Assembly: GCF_040183065.1 (NCBI RefSeq)
Contig: NC_091132.1
Span: 165,738,102-165,802,101, forward strand
Length of the DNA: 64,000 nucleotides
DNA from: Periplaneta americana
Taxonomy: Eukaryota > Arthropoda > Insecta > Blattodea > Blattidae
Direction of reading: 5' to 3'
Shown here: piece by piece, positions 33,881 to 46,074 of the stretch
How positions within the stretch are numbered: position 1 is the stretch's first letter
Layout: each line of letters begins with the position of its first letter
The notes under the pieces: generated by a model
The model's database searches: none
What the model was told of the DNA's origin: nothing
Seen by the model: only the letters and a program-made list of their open reading frames with translations
Position numbers and translations under genes: made by a program

Positions 33881-34134
33881 ACTATTCATACGTGAACAGG
33901 GATGTTGCAATTTAAAAAAACGTTTTTTTTTACTATAGCGTTATCATTTTAAGATGCAAATTTATTTACATTCTTGGGTTCTAGACTCATAGGTATCGTA
34001 AAGAAAAAAAAAAAAAGAAACTGAGTGCCGACGCATTTTTAACACCCAAAATAAGGGTCGAAATTTGCTGTGGAAGTGCAGCCTGTGGAGATTGCGCTGC
34101 TTCCTGCTTTCGCTATTCTACTTGTTAAGGGTAT
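33881..34134 (+). other. 3' flank of gene A
   Basis: The continuation of the frameshifted finger fades out here. AT-rich with oligo-A and oligo-T runs. No clear polyadenylation signal was singled out. Confidence 0.35.
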
Positions 34135-34138
34135 ATGT

Positions 34139-34898
34139 ACCTGAACGACCACAAATATTATCAGAAAATTCAGGCTCTAAATTTCTATAATTTTATAAAT
34201 GAACTCACAGTTGGTCAAAAATTACAAGGTACCATAACAAGACTTATTAGAACTTAAATATCTGATAAAAGTATCAGAAGATTACTAATAATATTTTTCA
34301 TACAAGTTTTATCAGATTATGAAAAAAAAAAAAACAAAACAAATTATTTCTGCAGTTACATTATTTGGTAACCATAACATTGTTATGGTCTCTCTGACAT
34401 CTTTAATATTTTTCCTGCATATAATAAACACTTATTTCTGAAAAGTAGACTACTCTCAGACATGTAGAGTTGTTTATTTTAATACAATTAATTTTTTATT
34501 TGTTCTATATAAAATATATTGAAATTTACATAATGTTGTGACCTAATTTTTCTATTTTAAAAGAAATGGGCATTATTGCAGTCTATCTTTTGCATAAATG
34601 CATGGTATATCAATGTTCAAAATTTCAGAATTCGTCTCTAATGGTTTTGAAGTTATGAAATAATGTGTGAAAATTGTCAAATTTTTGGAAAATTTAATTT
34701 AAAATAAAAAATGAATTCTTAAAAATGTTATTAGTAACCTTTTTTAATACCCTTATCAGATATTTAAGTTCTAATAAGTCTTATTGTGGCATCTTGTAAT
34801 TTTTTGTCCAATTGTGAGTTCATTTCCTTATAAAATTTTTAGAAATTTAGAGCCTGTATTTTCTGATAATAATTGTGGTCGTTCACGTACATATACCC
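34139..34898. mobile_element. Foldback MITE flanked by TTAA
   Basis: TTAA at 34135-34138 and 34899-34902. The ends GGGTATATGTAC and GTACATATACCC open inverted arms of about 140 bp, matching through ACGACCACAA, ATTATCAGAAAAT and AAGACTTATTAGAACTTAAA. No coding capacity. TTAA duplication points to the piggyBac or Kolobok superfamilies. Confidence 0.8.
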
Positions 34899-35403
34899 TT
34901 AATGGATATGTTCTCGGAAAAAGTGCGAAGATATCTTGCCTAGTTACACTGTTTCGTGTTGATTTTACAGTTTCTTGCTGTAGCCCGAGTTCTTGATGCG
35001 TCTAAAAATTAACTCTCTTCGTAAATCGTCTCTCGAATAACTACCTTTTTTTTTTTTTTAATTTTAATTCATCTGTAATATATTCTAGTCACGAGATATG
35101 TACGTAATGTACGGTTATCTCATGTTTTCTGACTCCATCTGTTGAATATTTTAAAAATATTTGCCAATATTGTGATATAGGGAAAAAAATTTAAACCGTG
35201 CATAGCATTATTGGTTTTATGTACTTTTTTGATACCAAAGTGTATTTATTTTAAATAGAGTTGAGAACACTTACATGCAAAAATGTCTGTACATTCCAGT
35301 CTTCACATTACCACAGTCTAGTATATAGTCACGAAGCTTGAGTTGATGAGGATACTAGAAACAATAGACTGTGCCTGTACTGTTTCTCATTGTATGTGAT
35401 GAG

Positions 35404-36253
35404 TAGGGAAGGAAGTTCATGCATTTGCATATTAGTTCTCTATCGTTGTGTGAATGTGCTGAAAGATTATCCACATGAATCGTAAATTTCTGAATACAAT
35501 GATACTACTTTTATTATGCATAAAAGTGCATATTTTGCCTTTATTTATGAAATCATCATATTTTAACATTTATGCAGGGAAACTGCATATTATGTTTGTT
35601 TATTTGTCTTTCCCTCATTTTTAAAAGTGTGTAACCTCGTAAACACGACTAATTTATGTTTATGAATTTTTAACGTAACGATGACGCCTTCATAGCAAGC
35701 CTCTCAAGTTAGCAATTGGTATTCTTTTACTGCAGTTTTTAACAGATTTCGATAGAACAATATCCAGTTTAACATCAGTTCCAGGAAATGTAGGAGATAA
35801 AGTGAACTAGAAAACAGCAAATATTCTTTCCAAAAACCCTGGCTATTACCAACTTAAAGAAATTCAAGATATTCTCGAAGGAAAAACACCCCAAAAACCA
35901 ACAAAATTTTCTATAGAACAGTTCACAGCTTTTGTGCAAGCCCCTCTTACTTATTGTAATGTAGAACGAAGTTCTTTGCGCTACAAAGCTATGCTGAGAG
36001 AGAACAGGCGAAGAATGACAACAGAAAACATACGTCACTGCTTAGTTGTGAACTGTAACAGCATAAATTGAGCATTCAGCAATGAGGCAAGCACTTCAAA
36101 ATCCATAGACTAAACGTAACTTACCTATAGCCTATTATTCTGTTAATATAATCTCAGACTGACAATGCATTTTTTGTAGCATATTTATCTATTTTTACGG
36201 CATAAATGCATACATATTCTTCACGTTTGTAGGGCATGAACTTTCTTTCTCTG
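35404..36253. mobile_element. hAT-type element nested in MITE M1
   Basis: Ends TAGGGAAGGAAGTTCATGC and the inverse of CAGAGAAAGAAAGTTCATGC. Flanks GTGATGAG (35396-35403) and GTGATGAA (36254-36261) form an 8-bp duplication of a site that is single in the intact M1. About 850 bp; retains the end of a transposase. Confidence 0.82.
35804..36060 (+). pseudogene. hAT transposase C-terminal dimerisation fragment
   Basis: Plus-strand frame ILSKNPGYYQLKEIQDILEG, then IEQFTAFVQAPLTYCNVERS and RYKAMLRENRRRMTTENIRH, CLVVNCNS. The P-x-T-x-x-x-V-E-R-x-x-S/R-x-x-K-x-x-x-x-x-x-R-x-x-x-x-x-x-x-N pattern is the hAT C-terminal dimerisation region. The catalytic part is missing. Confidence 0.75.
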
Positions 36254-36356
36254 GTGATGAAACGATAGTAGCGATCCAAGTGGTTAGCAACTGCAACTAT
36301 CTATGGATGCATATTCCCTACGTATTGAGCTTCGTAACTGTATATACTAGACTGTG

Positions 36357-37028
36357 ACATTACTGTCACTAAAGCATAGATGCAATGCCTTTATAACTAA
36401 TTACAATTTTTAACGTTTGTCAATTTTGTTAATTTAGTTTCTACTAGACTCATGCCTGGTTGATTATTCCAGCTCTTTAGTTTTATATTAAGACGCTTTG
36501 GAGTGCAAAGGGAGTTCAGTATCAAAGGCGAGAGGTCGCCGTTTAATTTTGCCTGCAATATTCTGTCAGGCACCTACAGGGTTATTTCACGTGCTATGAA
36601 TATACAGCTTGGAACCCTGAGTTGTTTCCCTTCCGAAGGGTTTTACCACCCTGTAAATTACATCACTCTCATCCATAAGAAAAATCACGAAGATCGGATT
36701 CAATGGCCAGTATGGTTAGTTTATAAGAAGTCCAAGTATTGTTTGTTGACGATGAATCTCTCTCCACTGAAGAATTAAGTCCTAGGAAACACAGGAAATT
36801 CAAAAGACTTTGAATTTTGAAGTGAGATAACTTATCAGTAGAATCCTACTGAAACGGGTTATAAAATAGTGCCTGACATTTATGAACTTTGGTACTGTTT
36901 AATATCTTTGCGCAATAAAGATATGGATTTATGAGTGCATTCGAGTTTGCTAAAGGATCACCCTTCAGTAAAATTTAATGGTTTTATTTATTGTATGCTA
37001 TTTCCGTATTATAAATATTTTTATGCTC
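36357..37028. other. Intergenic spacer, no gene recognised
   Basis: Contains a 91-codon open frame (36503-36778) without recognisable motif and without splice support. Confidence 0.35.
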
Positions 37029-37623
37029 AACCATGCCGAAATGTAGTAATTATACACCTGGTAGCAGTCCTTTAATGCATGTCATTAAAGTACACCTATT
37101 CATTAAAGTTCAGGTTTTCGATTATTCTCGGATATGCAATCGAAAGACAACTAGCAAAACGTCATGCAGGCTGGAAATCCAATACTGTCGCAGAAGGTTA
37201 TGTTCTGTTACTATAATAATTTGCGTTAATTGTAAATAATATTGAAATAAATTCAATTTGTCATCTGGTTTTTCAATGTAGAATTCAATTTCAAGGTTAT
37301 ATCAAGTTTAACGTTTATCTTACTCTCTAGATCAAGGTCGTCGACATTCGTTGCCCGGAAAAAATCAATACTTCCGCGTCTGCGCACATCTCACAATTTA
37401 CGAGATTGCACAAGGTCAGTTCGCTCCCCAGTCACATAAGAATAACATGCATACTTATTAATAATTTCAAGTCAGAAATGTGGTCGAACATAAAATGTCG
37501 TATGAAACTTGCCTATAATGGTAATTAAGAGCTCGTATGAAAATTATGAAACTCGCTTGCGCTCGTTTCATAAACATCCTCGCGTCTTAATTACTATTAT
37601 TATAGGTTAGTTGCATAATGTAC
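37029..37623 (+). repeat. Dispersed repeat R1, copy 3
   Basis: Close match to 5688-6337, including the frame MPKCSNYTPGSSPLMHVIKV and the terminal hairpin with CTCGCTTGCGCTCG. Roughly 5-8% differences by eye. Confidence 0.78.
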
Positions 37624-38154
37624 TAATATGCAAAAGATATAATTCTATTAATCTGAACCAGTAATGATTTTCTGTTGATGACTCTTTTGAGGAGAAAATT
37701 CTTGATTCTTAAATTTTAGATGCTTCACAATATTGTGATGTCCTTTATACAGTTGAAAACGATTGCACATGGTATGTTGAACACCATGAGTTTGGATATT
37801 GTACCTTTTTTTGACTCCTTTAATGTGCTGTATAATAAAATTTCACTTTCGCACTTTCCTGAGTACCTAATAATATATTCGAATAGACTTTATTATGCAT
37901 GGTGTCCAACTGAAATCATCTTCTATTAGAGATATTACAGTATGGAAATTATTTCTATAAGGAAAACCTCAAATATTATCATACATTTCTTGTTTACTTT
38001 AGAATCTCATTTCAATTTTGCCTTAAATTTTCCTTTCTAATTTGTCGCTTGAGTTGACGGGGTTAGTCAATGATTGCCCTGCACAACCATTACAAGTGAT
38101 GCCAACATTAAAATAGCTTAATAAAATTATACACGATGTCTTTATTTTCTGTAG

Positions 38155-38291
38155 GAAGGATATTTATCGCATCTGGAAGTGATGGACATGAAAACAGAAT
38201 CGTGGACCACAGTTATGATATAAAAACAGAGATAAAGGTTAAAGACACCACTCCAGTGCCTATTAGCTTTATGGTGAAAACTGAAGTAGAT
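38155..38291 (+). pseudogene. Decayed copy of the acidic exon 2 (one-base deletion)
   Basis: Acceptor TTTTCTGTAG and donor GTAGAT|GTAAAT are both intact, but GAATCGTGG has lost a base (expected GAATGCGTGG), putting a stop at ATATAA. Across the frame change the peptide is EGYLSHLEVMDMKTE, then VDHSYDIKTEIKVKDTTPVP and MVKTEVD. It stands alone, 4.3 kb after gene A and 9.7 kb before gene B. Its downstream flank (to about 39640) is shared with the other two exon copies. Confidence 0.78.
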
Positions 38292-39702
38292 GTAAATGGT
38301 TCACTGTCAGAGTATACTTATAGGATGGAAGGCGACTGATGCACCAAAATTTAAGAATTGATTCTAGATACAATTTTATTAACCTACATTTTTCCTTCGA
38401 TCAACCACAGTTGAGAAAAAAAAATAGCCTTTGTCCAATGTTTGCAGCACTTTATTGAGGTAACTGCACGAGAGAAATGGCTGATTGATATACAAGCAAA
38501 TAACAATAATCTGAACAGTTACTGTCTTGAGTCTTTTGTTTAAACCGTTTGGCATTAATTGAAATTAAAGAATTGCAAAAATTGTTAAAATAAATCTTGC
38601 AACGCAGCTTGCTGTTACGTGCCTGTGACTGAGTACAGCAGTGGAGGAGGGCGAGGTAAGGGATGAGGCAATGACGTAGTTTGACCTTCACTTGCTCTGT
38701 TGACATTCACGTTAATTTTAACATTTTATAATCTAAAATTATAAGTAAATAATACCTTGTGCTGTTATGATTTATTTTCAGGAGTGTTCATTTAATGTAA
38801 GACAAATAATGCTAGTAAAAGTTATTATAATAATTGATTTCTAATATACAAGATGCGTATTTCCGTTTAAAATTGCGATCCGTCAGCTACAAGTGCATTG
38901 CATAATTCGCTTTCTACCTTACAGAGAGAGGGAGACGAATGCTAGGGGTTGCTTTTGTTTACGTACTTCTGCTGCAGATCTACATCATCTCGAACTACTA
39001 ACTCAGCCCTGCCACAGTGCGGGCAGCACTGCTAGAGTTATTGCAGTAGCCGTGATGTTGCCTAATGTCTCATAGAAACATAACGATTTCCTCTAAAACA
39101 GTGAATGTTAGAAGAAAAACTTCCTTAGATATTTCAAATCTCTCCACTTGATCTATTACCAGTTTCATTTTTGTGCAGTGGTTCTCTTCTACCCTGTATA
39201 CCATAATATTAGATTTATTAACAATCTGAAGAAATACAGTTAACTAGTTTTTTACAACATTTTCTAAATTTAGACTGCTTTCATTTTTAGATTTCAAATA
39301 GTAATTTGCAAATATATATTTCTGGTATATAACAGACAATTATCTCCAATGGTGGAGAAAGTTCTTGAGCATATATTAAAAAGATTTTATTTTGTTGTTC
39401 TTGGTCTAGCGATTAGGATTTGTTCAAAGTCAGTAACATTTCGAAGTCCTCCAACTTCATTAATAATTACGTAGGCTATATGGAAAAATAATATTGCACT
39501 TTTCTTTATAAAAGAGTTGTCTTTATTTTGTCATAAAACAAACTGTGACAATATGTTACACTGTTGACTAGCGCATCTGCTGTCCCGTCGGAAATCGATT
39601 CAGGAACTGCATGCTGCAATGCTCCATATTCCGAATTTTTTTGTTATATATATGTATATATAGGACTGTGCCCCTGGCAATCACTGTACATTCTTCGAAG
39701 CG

Positions 39703-39926
39703 TCGACCTGGTTGGTATAACTCTGGCCTTCTATGCCCAAGGTTGCGGGTTCGATCCCGGGCCAGGTCGATGGCATTTAAGTATGCTTAAATGCGACAGG
39801 CTCATGTCAGCAGATTTACTGGCATGTAAAAGAACTCCTGCGGGACAAAATTCTGGCACATCCGGCGACGCTGATATAACCTCTGCAGTTGCGAGCGTCG
39901 TTAAATAAAACATAACATTAACATTA
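39703..39926 (+). mobile_element. tRNA-derived SINE, family C
   Basis: Family C head (short deletion after CCTGGTTGG) and tail, bordered by the 15-bp duplication ACATTCTTCGAAGCG (39688-39702 and 39927-39941). Confidence 0.92.
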
Positions 39927-40041
39927 ACATTCTTCGAAGCGACGTTGGAAGCTGTCAATTAGGCTTCTTAATATATCACCAGTGATAATATTGACTGCAG
40001 CTCTGATGGGGTTCTTCAATTCGAAGATGGTCGTAGGAAGT

Positions 40042-40261
40042 AGATTATTTTACGACGCTTTATCAACACCTTAGGTTATTTAGCGTCTGAATGAGGTGAA
40101 GTTGATAATGAGTCCGGGGTCCAACACCAAAAGTTCCCCAGTATTTGCTCATATTGGGTTGAGGGAAAACCCCGGAAAAAACCTTGCCCCGACCGGGAAT
40201 CGAACCCGGGCCTCCTGGTTTCGCGGCTTGACGCGCTAACCGTTACTCCACAGGTGTGGAT
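40042..40261 (-). mobile_element. tRNA-derived SINE, family A
   Basis: Inverted family A: TTATTTTACGACGCT...GGGAATCGAACCCGGG...GTTACTCCACAGGTGTGG. Flanks TCGTAGGAAGT (40031-40041) and TCGAAGGAAGT (40262-40272). Confidence 0.88.
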
Positions 40262-40870
40262 TCGAAGGAAGTGTTTGGAAGGCTTTTTGCCTGGAAAAAC
40301 TGTTCTGCTCCAATGACACACATTAGCAGAAAATAGGTCTATAAGAATAAATTATTTACCAGTATTTAATTTAAATATGTAAGTTTCATTTGGCAGCGTT
40401 TATAATATGGTTATCTGAAATGAGCGCTAAATTAAAGTAATATTATTGGTACATTGTTATACCTATTAACTTTAACGATCATAGACTCACTCTACTTTTA
40501 TTTATAAATTTCATAGTTAATGTGGTTAAACTACTAAAATAAATAATATAATTCATGAAGGGAAAACTTGAAATGGAGACTAGAATCCAGGAAAGATGAA
40601 CCTACTTCAGTAGGTCTACCATTTATTTACAAAGTTGACTGGAAGTCAGCATAGTCTTGTTTATATTACATAATAACTGATTCCATAGATTTATTTCTTC
40701 AGATTTATTGGACGGAGGTCATCAGCAATTAAGACCTATGGTGAACAGAGGAGGAACTAGTAGACCTGCAAGTAAAGCGAACTGCAATTGGATAGGATAT
40801 AGGCTGAGGAAAGAAAACGCCAGGAGGAGGTAGTACTCCAACAAAGAAAGGAAATGGAATTGGATGGAAC

Positions 40871-41707
40871 CAGTGGCGTAGCGTCAATGTAAGCTAAAAA
40901 GCTTAGCTTCCCCAGTTAATAATGATTTCATAATAAACCTGCAGTTTATAGAGAAAATTATTTATCAATTTTAATAGAATTTATATTTACGCTTTAAATG
41001 TTGTGATGCGGCAGCTCAGGATGATTTGAGATGCAGCAGTAAACAAGAAGCGTGCACACACCAGCTTCCAAGCAGACCGGTTTCTTCTGCGTAATCCACC
41101 CCGCAGATTTAACATCCCTCTCTAACTAAACTACCGGTACCCTAGTCGCAAGGCTTCCAAGAAACTAGCTTTAACATTTAAAATAAGTAGTTTCCGAGTT
41201 ATCCCTTTTCGTCAGTTGTGTTCAGTTGAAGTGTTAGTGTGCATTGTGGCTGATATAGTAAATAATGAGCGAAATAACAGTTCCTGGCACTAATTTACTT
41301 GAATTATTTAGGACAATTGTATTATCAAGACTGACTTACGAACAAAGGTGTGATTTAAAAAACAAATGACCGACTCCCTTGCTGTCAATGAAGGACACAA
41401 CCAAAAGACAGACGCATACTTACGTAATGATACTAATATTGTGATTTCTCTAAGTATGACAGGGAGTGAGCTAATGTTATACGTATACGTGTCTATTTGT
41501 TAAGAGATATGTGTAAACCGTGAAATCATATTTTATTACGTCTCATTTCAGGTCATGCCTTATTGGTGTTACTTACGAGGTTCCAACCAATCTTCGACTG
41601 CTGACTTGAAATTGACTACTGTTTATTTAAGACTGTATTTTTGTAATATTGCATGAAAGACAACTTTAGTTAGCTTCCCTTGCTCAAAATTTCATGCTAC
41701 GCCACTG
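40871..41707 (+). mobile_element. hAT element (837 bp), TTF/ZMYM-like family, internally deleted
   Basis: Ends CAGTGGCGTAGCGT and ATGCTACGCCACTG with a perfect 8-bp duplication GATGGAAC (40863-40870, 41708-41715). It keeps the first codons of a transposase (41265 onward) and little else, and sits inside an older LINE-like tail. Confidence 0.9.
41265..41440 (+). pseudogene. hAT transposase N-terminal remnant
   Basis: MSEITVPGTNLLELFRTIVL, then SRLTYEQRCDLKNK, a TGA, then PTPLLSMKDTTKRQT. The R-x-T-x-x-x-x-x-x-L-K-x-x-(G)-R/P-T-P layout precedes the TTF-type finger in this transposase group. The remainder is deleted. Confidence 0.6.
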
Positions 41708-41772
41708 GATGGAACATAGCCTGAGCAAAGAGAACGCAAGGAGCTAGAAGTTATTAGATGGTACCTGCAAGT

Positions 41773-41920
41773 AATCGTCACAGAGGCAGACCTCCGAAGA
41801 CTTGGAGAAGAGTAGAAGAAAAGATGCGAGGGACTAGAAAATCCAGGGCAGATCTAAAGTACTGGATAAAAATAAAGGAAGGTGAAGAAGATACATGTTG
41901 CAGCCCTTGGCTGCAGTGAG
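41773..41920 (+). pseudogene. LINE ORF C-terminal tail fragment
   Basis: Frame NRHRGRPPKTWRRVEEKMRG then ADLKYWIKIKEGEEDT. The RGRPxKTWRR tail closes many arthropod non-LTR ORFs. The same host repeat resumes left of the hAT insertion (before 40862). Confidence 0.5.
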
Positions 41921-42075
41921 ATACACAATTTGATTGCATTTGTAAATTTGGATTTTTTTCTCATTTTTTCATATACCTATTACTTTACTTACGATGAAAC
42001 AATTGTTTCGCATTCTAAATTCTGAAAAGTAGGGTGTATTGAGTAACTCTGCTAGATTTAACTCAATTTTCAATG

Positions 42076-43471
42076 CAGGGTTGCCAGATTTGTATAACTA
42101 AAAGTAGCGAAAGCTCGCTGGAAAAGTAGCCAAAATTCAGAAAAAGTAGCCCAATATAAATGGCAGATCAATATTTCGCGGATTATATATGTTTAATTGA
42201 ATGGGAATGTTTTTTTTTCAAGTCTCCTTTATGAGCACTAATTTGAACTTTATAAACTTTACAATCTGCTCTATTGCTGTCGTCTTTCACATCCTGAAGC
42301 CAGTTTGAGAATGAAGTACCATTTAACCCCTGCCTATTAAACGTTTTGGTTTACTTCTCCCACTTTCCCATTTTCAGCATTACAGAACGAGATAATAAAT
42401 ATTTCCATTTTCAGTATAATCACAAAACAAAATAAATGTATAAAAAAGTTATTCACTATCACAATTTAAAAATGTTACTATATATCACTTCTATAACAAA
42501 CACAGTTCTCTTAAAATTATTTCACTATAGGACTCAGAATTGAATAATTAGCCTGCATTATAATTAGGATACAAAAAAGTTAAAAAATTAATTCTCTAAT
42601 ATAACTTAAAAACTGTATATCACTTTTACAAAATATCCTATACTTGTTTTTTTGAAAGATGGGACATGACAGGAGCGTTGCGATCAGAAAAACAACTGAA
42701 TGTCACATAGCGTGGTAGGCCTGTTGCTATGGTAACAACGGTTGAGTTGCCAAACTTAACGTTTCCACATGGCGAGTGCTTATAGCTCTCTTGGCGAAAT
42801 TTATTGTGCACACAATGTTAGCATTGGCACATTTTGTGTTTGATTCTCTGTCGATTTTTGTATTGTTTTCTTACCTTTGCGTCAATTGTCAATGAATGTT
42901 TTAACGTCAATTGCTAGCTTCCTTCATCTGGCAGCATGGTAGTGCATATTGGCAACATAGCACTGTAGTTCCAAGCTCGGCCGCTTAGCTGTCATGTACC
43001 ATCTTTCAAAAAAATAAGTATAGTTCCTAATTTAAGATTATTGTAATAAACTACATCGACATTCACAAAAATACTAACGCTTGAATTGGAGGAAAAACAG
43101 CAACTGATTATTATGTGTCTGCAGGCTGCACTTCGCCACTGCATTTCTGCTGGCACTGGTCGTGGTAAAACGAGAAAACCCCCTTACACTGGCTTGGTCA
43201 TGTTACATGTACAATAAATATATATTTCGCATAGGTACGTCGTTTCTCGTGGTTAAGGTGGTGGTGGAATAAAGCGAGGCGTACACAGTAACAACGGAGA
43301 GGAAGACTGTTACTACGCCTATTATTATTAATTTTCCACAAATTCAAATCAGAAAAAATTAGCCCAAAAATAGCCCCGAAAATTTTTGAGTAGCCCAAAT
43401 AGTCGCAAGTAGCCCAATGGTAAAAATCAATAGGCAATTAAAATGTTAAATAGCCCAATCTGGCAACCCTG
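42076..43471. mobile_element. hAT-like element with CAGGGTTGCCAGATT ends
   Basis: Perfect 15-bp inverted ends CAGGGTTGCCAGATT / AATCTGGCAACCCTG. Flanks TTTCAATG and TTTTTATG agree at 6 of 8 positions. AGTAGCCC-type words recur just inside both ends. No transposase recognised; it contains a nested MITE. Confidence 0.7.
42638..43023. mobile_element. MITE nested in the 42.1-43.5 kb element
   Basis: Inverted ends CTATACTTGTTTTTTTGAAA and the inverse of CTATACTTATTTTTTTGAAA, continuing through GATGG. About 386 bp, no coding sequence. TA-type targeting is possible. Confidence 0.65.
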
Positions 43472-43479
43472 TTTTTATG

Positions 43480-46072
43480 CTCTCTCATAAAAGCATTGTG
43501 GTTAACACAACGAGTTAGATTCGTTGGGTTAACATGACAGCGCATCTCTGGAGCAGTGAGATGAGATCTATTTTGTTAGCAAATTCACGGCAGCATCGAT
43601 CATCTTCGTTCCTGAAATAAAATTTACACTTTCAATGTTATATCCATATTTGTGTGGTAGGGTTGCAGTTGTGGGAGACGTAAGTTGCAGTGTTTACTTC
43701 TAACGTATATACAGTAAGTCAACATAAATTTCGGAGTCAAATATAACCGTCACTCTGTTTTTATTACGTACAGTATCTCTTTCACTGGTACCTCACTGGG
43801 TGCCCCTACCCCTTTATCTCCTTGTTTAGTTCCCGTATAAGTGATGCCTTATTTGTGGCATTTAGCCTATGTAATTCCAACCTGTCTTCTGATAGTTTAC
43901 CAAACAACAACAAATAACGATTTCAGTCGACGTTTGAATTGATTTTCTGCAGTGAAACTCGTACACTAACCCTTTAATAATAATAATAAAAATAAAAACA
44001 AAAACTTCTTCCTGGTGTATGAGTTTCACTTTGGAGTCACTGTATACATTACTGTTTAAGCAACACTAAAATTAGTTTTCTTTTCAATAAACACTGTCTT
44101 TAAAAATAGATATACAATTTTAACTATTATTTTCTCTAATGTATATTGGATTATTCATACAACCTGTGTTGAAAAACAGATACTTCACCAATCTTGCCTA
44201 CAATTTCACCAACAACATTTCCTTTTTACGGTATCTCTGTTTTTTTAACTCCTATCATAAAAGGCAGGATGATTGGAAATATAATTAAAGTTTCATTTAT
44301 TTATGAGAAATTGCTAATACACGATGTTTTGCAGCCATATTTGTGATACTGCCATTTGTTTGTTTTCTGAATGAACCACGATCATTGCTGTCAATTTGAA
44401 GCCAATTCAATCCAGAGTGATGAACACAGCATAGATTGTTGCAGCCCGCGCAGAACGTTGTAAAGAAACCAGCTCCATTTTTACAAGTAGAGCTAATCGA
44501 GCAGCATTGTTTGCTCGACTATGATCGCCATAGTGGAACCATAACTTAAGGACATCAACTTAGTTATGAGCTATGAAAATGCGAATAATATTAACATGTA
44601 AAAGTGATTCAGCAATGTCATGTTAATATTATTAAATGCAAGAATGGAATATCGTACATGCTAGAGAGTTTTACTAGTGAGTAATGACTAATTTTTGTAA
44701 TTGGGTTTAATTGATCAAATGCTACAAAAATTGTTACGTCATGAAATTGTACGTCATCACACGATTTTTTTAACCTAATGCTAACATCTAATTCTGCTTC
44801 CTCTCACAACTATTCACTAGTGTTGAAAGTTAAACAGTTGCATTTACAATCTCAAATCATTTGTAATTTCATTTAACTTGGGAAAACTGGAATATGCAAG
44901 CGTCTCAACTGGACCTAGTGGGGACAATGGTATGGTACTTCTTTAACTAACAAGGGTGCAAGTTTTATACACACCCACACGCTTCTGTGACTGATATACT
45001 GTTTTTAGGATTTCGAACTTTGCATCAGCAGAGACGTGAACAATTAGAAATGACAAATGTCCACAGTATTTTGGATTTATCAAATTGTTTCTTTTAAATA
45101 GATCAACTGTAAGGAATAGGAGAAACAATAACTTCGAGTTGCAATGATTTACAATCCTATCTGAAATAAATAATGTCTCCCAAACATTTATACATATTAC
45201 AATTTACTCTGTTGTTGCTATTAAACACAGTAAGCTACATCGAAACTTGTTTTATTCAATATTTTCAACTATAACAGAGAGATAATATAAAAAGCTGTAG
45301 ATCAATAAGTTACTTGGTTATATTTGTTAGTCTTAACCCCAAATCATTTATTTATGTTGGCTGCAATGGATATAAAGACACTACAACCACTGTTACCACA
45401 CATGACCATCCACGACTTAATGTCATATAGAATGCGGTCATTAAGAAATTAGTAATATTACTGTAAGTATTTTATGAGATGCAAAACGTTTATAAACCAA
45501 TTTAGTCAGTTAATAAAATTATTTTTATGATTGTAATAATATTACTTAATATTATTACTGTGTTTATGAAACAGGCCTCTGGTCAAATCGGGACGTCTGA
45601 AATGTGTATAGAGAAAGTTTTTTTTAACTAATGTTGGGTATTGACTCTTCGTTATTCGCCCATATGATGCCAATTATGTAGACCAATAGTATTTACCAGC
45701 AGAATAGTTTTCCTGCGTGTGTCATAAGAGTCAGGTCTATGCTACGACCACGATGAGATAAGATGATGGTGGTGATTTGTTGGGATGCTGGAAAGGAACC
45801 TGAGATAGTGCAGAAAACCCCTTTCATCTACATTAGTTGAATTTTCTCTATAATAGTACGTACTAAATATGTCCCATATTCTTTTGTAGGAGATTATTGT
45901 CTTCAGACGTGTTTAGATATTTAAACTATTTATTATTTAGCCTATTTATTAATCTGGTAGGATAAGGCCATCAGACCTTCGCTTTTCCTCTTCCAGAACG
46001 TTACAACTAGAATACACTGAATACAATTAAAATAACAATTATTACAGTAGCACTATAACCTAAGTGTTAAAA
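43480..46072. other. Long intergenic stretch, no gene recognised
   Basis: AT-rich, with several short direct and inverted words. The end-like sequence TTTATGAAACAGGCCTC at 45561-45577 resembles a Harbinger terminus, but no matching left end was found. No credible coding frame. Confidence 0.4.
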
Positions 46073-46074
46073 TA

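Larger units (their letters stand above)
35312..36356. mobile_element. MITE family M1, copy split by a hAT element
   Basis: The left half (35312-35403) and right half (36254-36356) match the intact M1 at 1229-1411. ACATTAC occurs just outside both ends. The TIRs are CACAGTCTAGTATATA and the inverse of TATATACTAGACTGTG. Confidence 0.8.

Noticed and set aside
36503..36778. 91-codon open frame as a gene
   Set aside because: No start context, domain, homologue in the window or splice partner.
44330..44480. Minus-strand peptide near 44.4 kb as part of a second Harbinger element
   Set aside because: Only a right-end-like word at 45.56 kb was found; no left end and no recognisable domain.
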